64,000 nt of DNA from Alkalitalea saponilacus (lineage in GTDB: Bacteria > Bacteroidota > Bacteroidia > Bacteroidales > Marinilabiliaceae), in NCBI RefSeq assembly GCF_900168165.1, contig NZ_FUYV01000018.1, forward strand, positions 57,449-121,448, read 5' to 3'. Shown piece by piece: positions 17,931 through 26,426 of the stretch (its first letter is position 1; each line of letters begins with the position of its first letter). The notes beneath the pieces are model-generated. The model saw nothing but the letters and a program-made list of their open reading frames with translations. It was not told where the DNA came from and made no database searches. The position numbers and the translations under genes are program-made.

Positions 17931-20435
17931 TCACTCCAATTCGATCAGAGTAATCCCTGAACCTCCAAATTGAACGTGTTCGTCCCTGAAGTTTTTCACA
18001 AATGGAACGGTTCCGAGATATTCACGAATCATTAGACGCAGCGCGCCGGTACCTTTTCCATGAAGAACCTTAACTTGATTTACCCCACACATTACAGCTT
18101 CGTCAAGATGCACCGAAATTCGATCAATTGCCTCATCAGCACGCATTCCACGCACATCTATATCAGGTTTAAAATTAAGTTTTTTATCCCTGATTCTCTC
18201 GGCCAGACCAGCAGCCACTTTACTTTCAGTGCGCATGGCCTTTTTGTAATCTCCTTTGCTTATTTTTTCCAGACGACTAATTTTCACCTTGGTTATGAGC
18301 TGACCAAAAGCTACCAGCGCATCACGTCCCTTTACCTCCATCACTTCTCCCGGAATTGGCTGTCCTTCCAGCTTAACCACATCACCTTCAACAATCTCAT
18401 CGATGACAGGTTGCGGTGGTATTGCAGGCTGATTTTCCAATTCCCCGGTATTACTATATTGATTCTGGCTCTTTTTCCTCTCCTTGCGTTGCCGGATTTT
18501 ATTCATTTTGGCCTGCAACTGCTTTTGTAACTCTTCATTATCACCAGCTCCGGCAATAGCAGATTCCTTAAAAAGGTCTAATTCTACACGTGCTTTCCGG
18601 GTTTTTTCTTTTTCGGCCTGTGCTTCGCGGATGGTTCTGATGGTTTTCTCTATCTCTTTATTAGTACCTGCAAGCAATCCGGCAGCTTCTTGTTTTGCCT
18701 TTTCAATGATATCTTTTCGCTCACGGGTTAATTGCTCCAGCTCGATTTCATACTTCTGAGACACACTCTCAAGTTTTCTCTCTCTCTCCCTTATGCTTCT
18801 GCGTTTCTGTTCCCAGTATCGCTTATCCCTGATGATCTCCCTCAAATGTTTATCGAAGTTTATATGATCCTCTCCCAGCCTGTTTTTGGCCGCTTCAAGG
18901 ATGGATTCAGGCAAACCTATTTTCCTGGCTATTTCAAAAGCAAAGGAACTCCCCGGTGAACCAACTTCCAATTTGAACAGTGGCTGTAGCTGATGTGTAT
19001 CAAATTGCATGGCTCCATTCACGATGCCATCGGTTTGGGATGCATAATGTTTCAGATTGGTGTAGTGCGTAGTAATTACACCATAGGCACCCTGCTGATT
19101 GAGCTGCTCAAGAACAGCTTCAGCAATGGCTCCTCCCAGCATGGGCTCGGTACCGGTTCCAAATTCGTCAATGAGCATGAGCGTATGCTCATTGCTGTTA
19201 CGCACAAAGTTCTTCATATTCAACAGATGAGAACTGTAAGTACTGAGATCGTTCTCAATTGATTGCTCATCTCCCAAATCAAGAAAAATATTTTTAAAAA
19301 AACCCATAGAGGTTCCTTCCATAACAGGAACCGGTAACCCACATTGTAACATGTACTGTACTAGACCGACTGTTTGCAAACAAACCGATTTTCCTCCGGC
19401 ATTAGGCCCTGAAATAAGCACAATGCGCTCGTCGGGGGTAAACTGGATGGATAATGGTACGATGGGTTTGTTTTGGGCTTTCAGCAACAAGTACAATAAG
19501 GGATGACGAGCCTCAATCCAGTGAAAAGCCCTTTCTTCTTTAACCTGTGGAACGATGGCCTCAACTCTTAAAGCGAACCGAGCCTTTGCTCTAATAAAAT
19601 CAATGATTCCCAGAAAATTGTACGCAAAAAGAAGATCTTCAATATATGGTCGGATAAAATCCGACACTTCGGTTAAGATCTTTGTAACTTCGCGTCTTTC
19701 TGCATATGTTAATTCCCTTATTTCATTGTTGATTTCAACAATGGCCGCAGGCTCAATGTAGGTTGTTTTCCCCGTTGCCGATTCATCATGTACAATGCCG
19801 GCGAGTTTGCGTTTATTGGCCGATGGAACAGGAATAACAGCTCTTCCATCCCGAATGCTGATGCTGATGTCCTGCTCAACCAATCCATCCTTCTGGGCAG
19901 CCCGCAGAATTGAAGCCATTCGACGGGTAGCATTTTGCTGCTGATTGATGATTTCCCTTCTCAAACGGGCAAGTTCAGGAGACGCGTTGTCCTTAATTTT
20001 TCCCTGTCGATTTAAAACGGAATCTATCCGATCGATGACGGCCGGATAAATCATCACATTGGCAACCAGCGAATTCAAGTGAGGATATTCTTCAGCTTCG
20101 CGGGATTTTATAAAACGTATGAGGTCACGTATGGTTCCAAGTGAACGCCGTAAATCAAACAATTCTGACTCTTCCAAAAACAATCCTTCAACCCGGATGC
20201 GTTTTAGAGGAGCCCGCAAATCAATAAACCACGATGCCGGCATCTCTGCGTCCTCTTGCTCAATACGCAACATTTCAGCTGCCTGTCCCAGCCACGTTTG
20301 CACCTGTGTAAAGTTCTCAGAAAAGGTCATTCTATCAACCCATTCTTTGCCTAAAGTGCTCAGACAATGCTCTTCTAAAAGTTCACGTATCTTTCCAAAA
20401 CTCAACTTCTCCTCAAAAGTATCAGGATATATCAC
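17931..20435 (-). CDS. mutS2: MutS2 (Smr-domain MutS homologue)
   Basis: 834 residues, a little longer than the usual 780-790. A core with levers is followed by an ATPase domain: Walker A ISGPNAGGKSVCLQTVGL, Walker B TLMLIDEFGTGTEP, and ITTHYTNLK. A long charged coiled coil follows (about 520-640), then a KOW/SH3-like segment (VEGDVVKLEGQPIPGEVMEVKG), and a C-terminal Smr nuclease domain with DVRGMRADEAIDRI and VLHGKGTGALR. MutS2 acts on branched DNA and, in several bacteria, rescues collided ribosomes; it is not part of classical mismatch repair. The gene stands alone, 164 bp downstream of the protease start. Confidence 0.96.
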   Translation of the reverse strand: MIYPDTFEEKLSFGKIRELLEEHCLSTLGKEWVDRMTFSENFTQVQTWLGQAAEMLRIEQEDAEMPASWFIDLRAPLKRIRVEGLFLEESELFDLRRSLGTIRDLIRFIKSREAEEYPHLNSLVANVMIYPAVIDRIDSVLNRQGKIKDNASPELARLRREIINQQQNATRRMASILRAAQKDGLVEQDISISIRDGRAVIPVPSANKRKLAGIVHDESATGKTTYIEPAAIVEINNEIRELTYAERREVTKILTEVSDFIRPYIEDLLFAYNFLGIIDFIRAKARFALRVEAIVPQVKEERAFHWIEARHPLLYLLLKAQNKPIVPLSIQFTPDERIVLISGPNAGGKSVCLQTVGLVQYMLQCGLPVPVMEGTSMGFFKNIFLDLGDEQSIENDLSTYSSHLLNMKNFVRNSNEHTLMLIDEFGTGTEPMLGGAIAEAVLEQLNQQGAYGVITTHYTNLKHYASQTDGIVNGAMQFDTHQLQPLFKLEVGSPGSSFAFEIARKIGLPESILEAAKNRLGEDHINFDKHLREIIRDKRYWEQKRRSIRERERKLESVSQKYEIELEQLTRERKDIIEKAKQEAAGLLAGTNKEIEKTIRTIREAQAEKEKTRKARVELDLFKESAIAGAGDNEELQKQLQAKMNKIRQRKERKKSQNQYSNTGELENQPAIPPQPVIDEIVEGDVVKLEGQPIPGEVMEVKGRDALVAFGQLITKVKISRLEKISKGDYKKAMRTESKVAAGLAERIRDKKLNFKPDIDVRGMRADEAIDRISVHLDEAVMCGVNQVKVLHGKGTGALRLMIREYLGTVPFVKNFRDEHVQFGGSGITLIELE

Positions 20436-20690
20436 TTCTCAGTTTTTAAAAATTCTATAATTAGATCGATAACCGGGTTATGATATCCGGTAAAAATATT
20501 TGCAAAAGTAACCATTTAAAAAGACAATAGAACTCAAGATTTCAAAGACAGTCCAAATTTAACAAACATCATGAGTATGAAGGTGATGTTTGCCATCAGG
20601 CAAGCATCAATATAAAATAGAACCATGGAGGCTAAATCGCTTCATGTCAAAATCTGAAAACCTAACCTCATTAACCAATTCGTAATTTTA

Positions 20691-20717
20691 AGTCATTTAT
20701 TCTACGAATAAATGACT
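20691..20717. repeat. Perfect 12-bp inverted repeat in a 516-bp gene-free gap
   Basis: AGTCATTTATTC-TAC-GAATAAATGACT, a 12-bp perfect stem with a 3-nt loop, lies between the divergent mutS2 and 602-residue genes. It has no T tract. Its inner arm (ATTTATTC / GAATAAAT) recurs at 46484-46513. The remainder of 20436-20951 is AT-rich with only the promoter box at 20830-20837. Confidence 0.6.
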
Positions 20718-20829
20718 AACATATTCTTCTATTTCGGAAAAATTAACGTCAATCACCCCTTTGGCATCAAATTCATCCCTTATTTCCAATTATTAACAGA
20801 AATAAACATTCTAAATGTTTATTTAGGTA

Positions 20830-20837
20830 TATCTTTG
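20830..20837 (+). promoter_or_regulatory. -7 promoter box for the 602-residue gene
   Basis: TATCTTTG matches TAnnTTTG, 115 bp upstream of ATG 20952. The implied leader of about 107 nt is long and AT-rich. No clear -33 TTG. Confidence 0.45.
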
Positions 20838-20951
20838 AAGTTGTATAATAATCAAAAGCCTCCTCATCCAAACATTAATCATAAATTATAATATCACTGC
20901 TTATCAGTATTTATCAAATCACAATAAGAAATCAATTATTTTAGTTAGTTT

Positions 20952-22760
20952 ATGCAAGTACATTCATTTCACATTCCTGTTATGGGAATAGGTTTCACAA
21001 TTGACACACCGGTAAAGGTTGCGCATTTGGGAATTTCATCTGCCATTTCTTTGGTTGATGATATTCTTGCGGAGAGAATGCGTCAGTTTTACAGCATTAA
21101 ATTCAATTTACCTTTTCAAGCGATCAGTCACAATCAGGAAGATTCTCGTGCAAAACGCATTACGGCTTACCTTGATACTGTAAACACAATAGTAAACAAA
21201 AAGTACACAGAATTCAAGTCATTGATAGCAGAGAAACAAGACGATCTTCGCGCTTACATAGCTCTATTGCCAACCTCATCCCAGCTAAGAACTCAGCTTG
21301 AGGAGGCCATTCAGAAAAAATGCTCAGATTCCATTAACAAAATCATTGATAAATATCTGCATCCCGGTAGTATTGATGTAAATATCATGACGAAACTGGA
21401 TAAAGAAAACTACAAAAATGGTGAAAAACTGCCTACAGAATTCAATGATGCTCACGCTGCGCTAAGAGGTTTTGCTAACAGCAGTTTGTCTTCATCTATA
21501 GTCCTTTCAGCTGGAATGAATGCGCGACTATACACATACATGGAGCAGTTTGATGATTTCTACCCCAATGAAAATGGTCATTGCAAAAAGAAAATCATTT
21601 TGAAGGTATCTGATTATCGTTCAGCTATTGTTCAAGGAAAAATATTTGCAAAGAAAGGATTATGGATTTCAGAATTTCGCGTTGAATCGGGACTGAACTG
21701 TGGAGGACATGCTTTTGCAACGCAAGGTTACTTAATGGGACCCATTCTCGAAGAGTTCAGTAAAAACAGGGATCATCTTCGTGAGGAGTTATTCGAAATT
21801 TATGCCAAAGCACTGGAGGCAAAACAAAAGCCTGTCCCCTCTGAGGCCCCTGAAATGAAACTAACAGCCCAGGGTGGCTTAGGAACCCATGAAGAACATC
21901 AGTTTCTGATGAAACAATACAACCTGGACAGTATTGGTTGGGGTTCGCCGTTTCTATTGGTACCTGAGGCGGTTTCTATTGACAAGGATACCATAGAACT
22001 TCTAGCAAAAGGAACAGAGGAAGATTATTTTCTCAGTCATGTTTCACCGGTTGGTGTAAGGTTTAATAATATCCGTGGAGCTTCGCGGGACACAGAACAA
22101 CAGTTAAATGCTGCGAATAACAAGCCGGGAGCCAACTGCACCAAACAGTTTATAAAACTTAATAAAGAGTATACTGATCGTCCAATTTGTATAGCGTCTA
22201 AAGAGTATCAAAAGATTAAAATCGATGAGTTGAACAACAGCGACAAATCAGGAGCAGATTACGAAAAAACATACAAGGACATCACCGTAAAATCCTGCAT
22301 TTGTAATGGACTGGGAGTTGCCACATTGCGTTCACACGGAATGGACACCAAAAAAGAAGGTAACGGAGTTTCTATTTGCCCGGGGCCAAATTTGGCTTAT
22401 TTCCACAGAGAAGCAACACTTGCAGAGATGGTGAATCATATATATGGGCGAGCCAATTTGCTGGGAAATACAGATCGCCCAAACTTATTCATGAAGGAGC
22501 TTTCGATGTATCTTGATTACATCGAAGAAGAGATGGAGAGTATTGAATCACCTGACGCAAGGCAAATTAAATCATGGAATGAGTACTTAGCCAACCTACA
22601 AAATGGGATGAATTATTACCATGATATATTCTCATTTAAAGAAAACTGGAGTGAAGCAGTTGCTGAACAATCTATTTCAACATTAACTGAGTATAATAAG
22701 CGACACAACAAAATAAAAAACACCCTTACAAAATTAAGTTCTCCCGTTGAGAGCCTATAA
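20952..22760 (+). CDS. Unrecognised 602-residue cysteine-containing protein, possible FMN/Fe-S enzyme
   Basis: I do not recognise this family. No signal peptide or membrane span is evident, so it is probably cytoplasmic. Conserved-looking motifs: PVKVAHLGISSAISLVDDIL (20-39), EFRVESGLNCGGHAFATQGY (241-260), LTAQGGLGTHEEH and DSIGWGSPFLLVPEA (304-340). Their glycine-rich turns after short strands are reminiscent of FMN-binding TIM barrels such as nitronate monooxygenase and glutamate synthase. Cysteines 396, 413, 449, 451 and 476 cluster in the C-terminal third (KSCICNGLG, SICPGPN) and could hold a metal or Fe-S centre. Single gene with its own terminator. The function is unknown; the enzyme idea is inference from motif style. 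Confidence 0.8.
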   Translation: MQVHSFHIPVMGIGFTIDTPVKVAHLGISSAISLVDDILAERMRQFYSIKFNLPFQAISHNQEDSRAKRITAYLDTVNTIVNKKYTEFKSLIAEKQDDLRAYIALLPTSSQLRTQLEEAIQKKCSDSINKIIDKYLHPGSIDVNIMTKLDKENYKNGEKLPTEFNDAHAALRGFANSSLSSSIVLSAGMNARLYTYMEQFDDFYPNENGHCKKKIILKVSDYRSAIVQGKIFAKKGLWISEFRVESGLNCGGHAFATQGYLMGPILEEFSKNRDHLREELFEIYAKALEAKQKPVPSEAPEMKLTAQGGLGTHEEHQFLMKQYNLDSIGWGSPFLLVPEAVSIDKDTIELLAKGTEEDYFLSHVSPVGVRFNNIRGASRDTEQQLNAANNKPGANCTKQFIKLNKEYTDRPICIASKEYQKIKIDELNNSDKSGADYEKTYKDITVKSCICNGLGVATLRSHGMDTKKEGNGVSICPGPNLAYFHREATLAEMVNHIYGRANLLGNTDRPNLFMKELSMYLDYIEEEMESIESPDARQIKSWNEYLANLQNGMNYYHDIFSFKENWSEAVAEQSISTLTEYNKRHNKIKNTLTKLSSPVESL

Positions 22761-22782
22761 CATAAATGTATTTAAAAGTTTA

Positions 22783-22820
22783 AACAAGCACTCCGCTTTA
22801 AGGAGTGCTTGTTCTGTTTT
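22783..22820 (+). terminator. Rho-independent terminator after the 602-residue gene
   Basis: A 12-bp stem (AACAAGCACTCC / GGAGTGCTTGTT) with a 7-nt loop starts 23 bp past the stop and is followed by CTGTTTT. Confidence 0.8.
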
Positions 22821-22943
22821 AGAGGTTTTATCATAAAAGACTTTCTAATTATTTTTGTTATTTTGAAGTAAAACTTCAAATGAAAATTCGAAGTTTTAGA
22901 TGTACTTCTAAAACAATGTGATTCACAGCAAAAGAATAGAATC

Positions 22944-23216
22944 ATGAGCAAGGTTAAAATTGAGAAACTCAGTTCTGAAGAACAAAATAAACGGAACATA
23001 TCAAATTGGCCCATATGGAAAAAAAAGAGATCCAGATTTGACTGGTTCTACGAAGCAGAGGAAGAGTGCCTTATTCTGAAAGGCCATGTCGTGGTCGAAA
23101 CCGATGAAGGAATCTTCCATTTAAAGAAGGGAGATTTTGTTACATTCAGTCAAGGTTTAAAATGTATATGGGATATAAAGGAAGAAATAAAAAAGCATTA
23201 CCATTTTAAGGAATAA
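22944..23216 (+). CDS. Small single-domain cupin protein
   Basis: 90 residues, all one cupin-like beta-barrel of the DUF861/Cupin_3 type: NWPIWKKKRSRFDWFYEAEEECLILKG, VVETDEGIFHLKKGDFVTFSQGLKCIWDI. The usual metal-binding histidines of motif 1 are replaced by Glu-rich EEEC, so it may be a non-catalytic or differently liganded member. The substrate is unknown. It lies alone between the 602-residue gene and panB, with 90 bp to panB. Cytoplasmic. Confidence 0.75.
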   Translation: MSKVKIEKLSSEEQNKRNISNWPIWKKKRSRFDWFYEAEEECLILKGHVVVETDEGIFHLKKGDFVTFSQGLKCIWDIKEEIKKHYHFKE

Positions 23217-23306
23217 AGCCATTATTCTTATGCCAGAGCAAAGTTAGAACAATAAGTCTTTTTCCTATTCATTAATTACTAACTTTGCTGTTTAAATCAA
23301 TTTATC

Positions 23307-24125
23307 ATGTCTGTAGCAAAAGAGAGACCCAAAAAAATAACCACTCATGTATTGAGTGAGATGAAAATGAGAGGAGAGAAGATCAGCATGCTCACTTCTT
23401 ATGATTATTCCCTTGCCAGAATTGTTGACAAGGCAGGAATTGATGTCATTTTGGTGGGGGATTCAGCTGCCAATGTGATGGCCGGATGGGAAACCACGCT
23501 TCCGATCACACTTGACCAGATGATTTATCACGGGGCATCAGTTGTGAGAGCTGTTAACCAAGCAATGGTAGTAGTTGACCTTCCCTTTGGCACCTATCAG
23601 GGAAACAGCCGTGAAGCAAACATCTCGGCCATACGCATAATGAAAGAATCGGCGGCCGATGCTGTAAAACTGGAAGGTGGAAGCGAAGTCATCGAATCCA
23701 TTCAGCGCATTTTATCTGCAGGCATTCCTGTTATGGGACATTTGGGACTAACCCCTCAATCGATTCATAAATTTGGAACCTACACGGTGAGAGCAAAACA
23801 AGAGGAGGAAGCAAAAAAACTAATCGAGGATGCACACCTCTTACAGGAAGCAGGGGTATTTGCTATTGTTCTGGAAAAAATTCCGGCAAAATTGGCAAAA
23901 CAAGTTGCATCTGAACTACACATACCGGTTATTGGAATTGGTGCAGGAAACGGTGTGGATGGGCAGGTTCTGGTTCTACATGACATGCTGGGAATTAATC
24001 AGGAGTTCTCACCCAGATTTTTACGCAGATACCACAACCTTTACGCAGAAATTACCGGCGCGGTCGGAAATTATATAGACGATGTTAAATCTGGCGATTT
24101 CCCAAACGAAAGGGAGCAATATTAA
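23307..24125 (+). CDS. panB: 3-methyl-2-oxobutanoate hydroxymethyltransferase
   Basis: 272 residues, the normal length. PanB transfers a hydroxymethyl group from methylene-tetrahydrofolate to 2-oxoisovalerate, giving ketopantoate for pantothenate and CoA. Signature stretches: [61 protein letters not shown] and [23 protein letters not shown]. Metal ligands Asp and the catalytic Glu regions are intact. No other pan gene is adjacent. Confidence 0.97.
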   Translation: MSVAKERPKKITTHVLSEMKMRGEKISMLTSYDYSLARIVDKAGIDVILVGDSAANVMAGWETTLPITLDQMIYHGASVVRAVNQAMVVVDLPFGTYQGNSREANISAIRIMKESAADAVKLEGGSEVIESIQRILSAGIPVMGHLGLTPQSIHKFGTYTVRAKQEEEAKKLIEDAHLLQEAGVFAIVLEKIPAKLAKQVASELHIPVIGIGAGNGVDGQVLVLHDMLGINQEFSPRFLRRYHNLYAEITGAVGNYIDDVKSGDFPNEREQY

Positions 24126-24235
24126 TTAGGGTAAGAGGTTGAAAAGTCAAAAGGTTAAGAGATGCAAGTCATTCTATCAAGTTAATCAAAACGGAACATC
24201 TCAGCCCAAAAAAGATATACATAAATTAAATAGGA

Positions 24236-24919
24236 ATGAAATTAGATATTCTATACGAAGACAATCACTTAATAGCCGTAAATAAAACCGGACATGATCT
24301 GGTTCAGGGCGATGACACGGGTGATGAACCATTGTCAGATAAAGTTAAAGCCTATATAAAAAAGAAATATAACAAACCCGGCGAGGTATATCTTGGCGTG
24401 GCACACCGACTTGACAGACCGGTGACCGGGGTGGTACTTTTTGCCCGCACCAGCAAAGCCCTAACCCGCTTGAACAAAATGTTTCAGGACAAAGAAGTAA
24501 AAAAAACTTACTGGGCCATAGTGCAAAACCTCCCGGAAGAGGATGAAGCCACTCTTAAGCATTTTATGCTTAAGGACAGTAAAAAAAATAAAAGCTATGC
24601 TTTCCCTAAGATGCGCTCCGGTGCAAAAGAAGCCATATTGCATTACAAAATGATATCCAGCTCTGCTAAATACCACCTATTGGAGGTAAATCTGGAAACC
24701 GGCCGTCATCATCAAATCAGAGCACAACTTGCAAAGATTGAGTGCCCCATTCGTGGCGATTTAAAATATGGATATCCACGCTCCAATAAAAATGGAGGCA
24801 TTTCTCTTCATGCACGAAAAATTGAGTTTGTGCATCCTGTCACCAAAGAAAATATAAAGATTACAGCTCCCGTTCATTCAGATGACAACCTTTGGAAAGA
24901 GTTTGGGAATGTAACTTAA
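24236..24919 (+). CDS. RluA-family pseudouridine synthase
   Basis: 227 residues. The catalytic motif HRLDRPVTGVVLFARTSKAL carries the conserved Asp; later blocks KTYWAIV and LETGRHHQIRAQLA are typical of RluA-type enzymes. There is no N-terminal S4 domain, so it is the short form (RluC/TruC-like group). It should isomerise specific uridines in rRNA or tRNA; the site cannot be told from sequence alone. It follows panB by 110 bp and may be co-transcribed. Confidence 0.92.
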   Translation: MKLDILYEDNHLIAVNKTGHDLVQGDDTGDEPLSDKVKAYIKKKYNKPGEVYLGVAHRLDRPVTGVVLFARTSKALTRLNKMFQDKEVKKTYWAIVQNLPEEDEATLKHFMLKDSKKNKSYAFPKMRSGAKEAILHYKMISSSAKYHLLEVNLETGRHHQIRAQLAKIECPIRGDLKYGYPRSNKNGGISLHARKIEFVHPVTKENIKITAPVHSDDNLWKEFGNVT

Positions 24920-24959
24920 TACAGAACCTTCCGTTAGAGAGACATAACAACTACCTATC

Positions 24960-26345
24960 ATGAAAGCAATACCTCCATGCCAATTATTTCTGGTTCCTTT
25001 GATATTCTTTCTAACGGGAATGGGACAACTTCAGAGTCAGATTGGCACCCGTTTCCCATCAGAAAAAAAAGTTATTGACGACCCTATTACAGGTCATCAA
25101 CTAATTTTCTTAACCAGTGCATCACATGGAGATCGTAAAATATATCCCACTCATCCGCAATGGACTGCAGATGGGAATTGGTTGATCTTTATGTCCAATA
25201 GGGTAAGAGGAGAACTCATTGCCGTAAACGAAAGATCTGGCGATATGGTTCAAATAACCGAAGGAGGGTTTGTCGGAACTCCTCTTATAGGCTGGAGCTC
25301 AATGCACATCTATGTTATGCGAAGAGCTGCTCCACAACAATCGCGTGGTCAGAATACTGCAATGAACATCATCAAGATTGATCTTGACATGTTATTCCGG
25401 GATAGTGAAAAAGGCCAAATTCAGCCAAAAGAAAACTATGAAGATATCCTTGGCCAGATTCCTTCCACAATTGGAGCTCATGGGGATATGGCTCTGGATG
25501 CAAACGAAGAATACATATACTTTCGTACAAGTCGTGAGGAAGCAGAGAAACATCTCCCACCGGGAACCAATGTAGAACAAAACTTTGGACCAAGAAATAT
25601 GGGAGCAGGTCCTGGTGGAATTGGAAAAATCAACCTACTAACTGGTAAGTCGGCACACGTGATATCTGTCCCGTTTCAAGTTGGACATATCCAAACCAAT
25701 CCATGGATACCCGGGGAGATTGTTTTTTGTTGGGAAACCGGAGGAAAATCTCCTCAACGCACATGGACTGTAAGAGGTGATGGAACAGGACTGCGCCCAT
25801 TATATCCTGAAGCAGATTATGAATGGGTTACTCACGAAGCTATTATTACAAAAGATGAAGTTGCCATGGCTATTATGGGGCATAGACCAGTTAAAATTAG
25901 TGATGAGTTAAAAGAAATTGATTCTGACCCCGAAAACCCCGGACAGGAAGTTGCCTGGGGACCATCTGGCACAAGAGAAAAACCAACCGGATTAGCCATT
26001 GTTAATATCCGTACACGTGAAATGCGCATTGAAGCCCAGACCAACAGTGGCAGCGGCTTTTGGCATGTACATGGCTCGTCGGATGGTAGGTGGGCGGTGG
26101 GTGATGACTTTTCGAGAAGCATATATCTGGTTGACCGCACATCCCGAGAAATGATGATGATTTCCACCGGGCACAAAACAACAGCAAGAGATCATCCTCA
26201 TCCAACATTTAGCCCGTGTGGCACTAAGTTTCAAATTCAATCAGCTATGCTATCCGAAGATGATCGATCAATGAATATTTGTGTCATACATGTGCCTGAA
26301 GAGTGGTTAAACAGAACCTATGAAAATCATTTCATACCAAAATAA
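24960..26345 (+). CDS. Exported oligogalacturonate-lyase-like beta-propeller (PL22 type)
   Basis: 461 residues. A signal peptide-like N-terminus (LFLVPLIFFLTGMGQLQSQ) precedes a seven-bladed TolB-like propeller (HPQWTADGNWLIFMSNR as a blade). Motifs that recall oligogalacturonate lyases: GHIQTNPWIPGEIVFCWE, an isolated THEA histidine (YEWVTHEAII), WHVHGSSDGRWAVGDDF, and DHPHPTFSPCGTKFQIQS, where the paired His would be Mn ligands. PL22 enzymes cut unsaturated pectin oligomers. The Cys in CWE replaces the usual His-Glu pair in places, so activity is not certain; a non-catalytic propeller is the alternative. A pectinesterase lies 32 kb away (58602). Confidence 0.7.
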   Translation: MKAIPPCQLFLVPLIFFLTGMGQLQSQIGTRFPSEKKVIDDPITGHQLIFLTSASHGDRKIYPTHPQWTADGNWLIFMSNRVRGELIAVNERSGDMVQITEGGFVGTPLIGWSSMHIYVMRRAAPQQSRGQNTAMNIIKIDLDMLFRDSEKGQIQPKENYEDILGQIPSTIGAHGDMALDANEEYIYFRTSREEAEKHLPPGTNVEQNFGPRNMGAGPGGIGKINLLTGKSAHVISVPFQVGHIQTNPWIPGEIVFCWETGGKSPQRTWTVRGDGTGLRPLYPEADYEWVTHEAIITKDEVAMAIMGHRPVKISDELKEIDSDPENPGQEVAWGPSGTREKPTGLAIVNIRTREMRIEAQTNSGSGFWHVHGSSDGRWAVGDDFSRSIYLVDRTSREMMMISTGHKTTARDHPHPTFSPCGTKFQIQSAMLSEDDRSMNICVIHVPEEWLNRTYENHFIPK

Positions 26346-26366
26346 CTAAACAAAACATATTCAAGC

Positions 26367-26407
26367 AAAAAAAGAGTTGGTAATAAGAATTTCCAACTCT
26401 TTTTTTA
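26367..26407. terminator. Bidirectional terminator between convergent genes
   Basis: AAAAAAAGAGTTGG, a 12-nt loop, then CCAACTCTTTTTTT. It has A and T tracts on both sides and serves the propeller gene (plus) and the TonB receptor gene (minus). Confidence 0.85.
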
Positions 26408-26426
26408 GAATACTAAATGACGGTTT

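Noticed and set aside
18060..18530. 156-residue plus-strand frame
   Set aside because: Antisense to the Smr and linker region of mutS2, whose motifs are intact.
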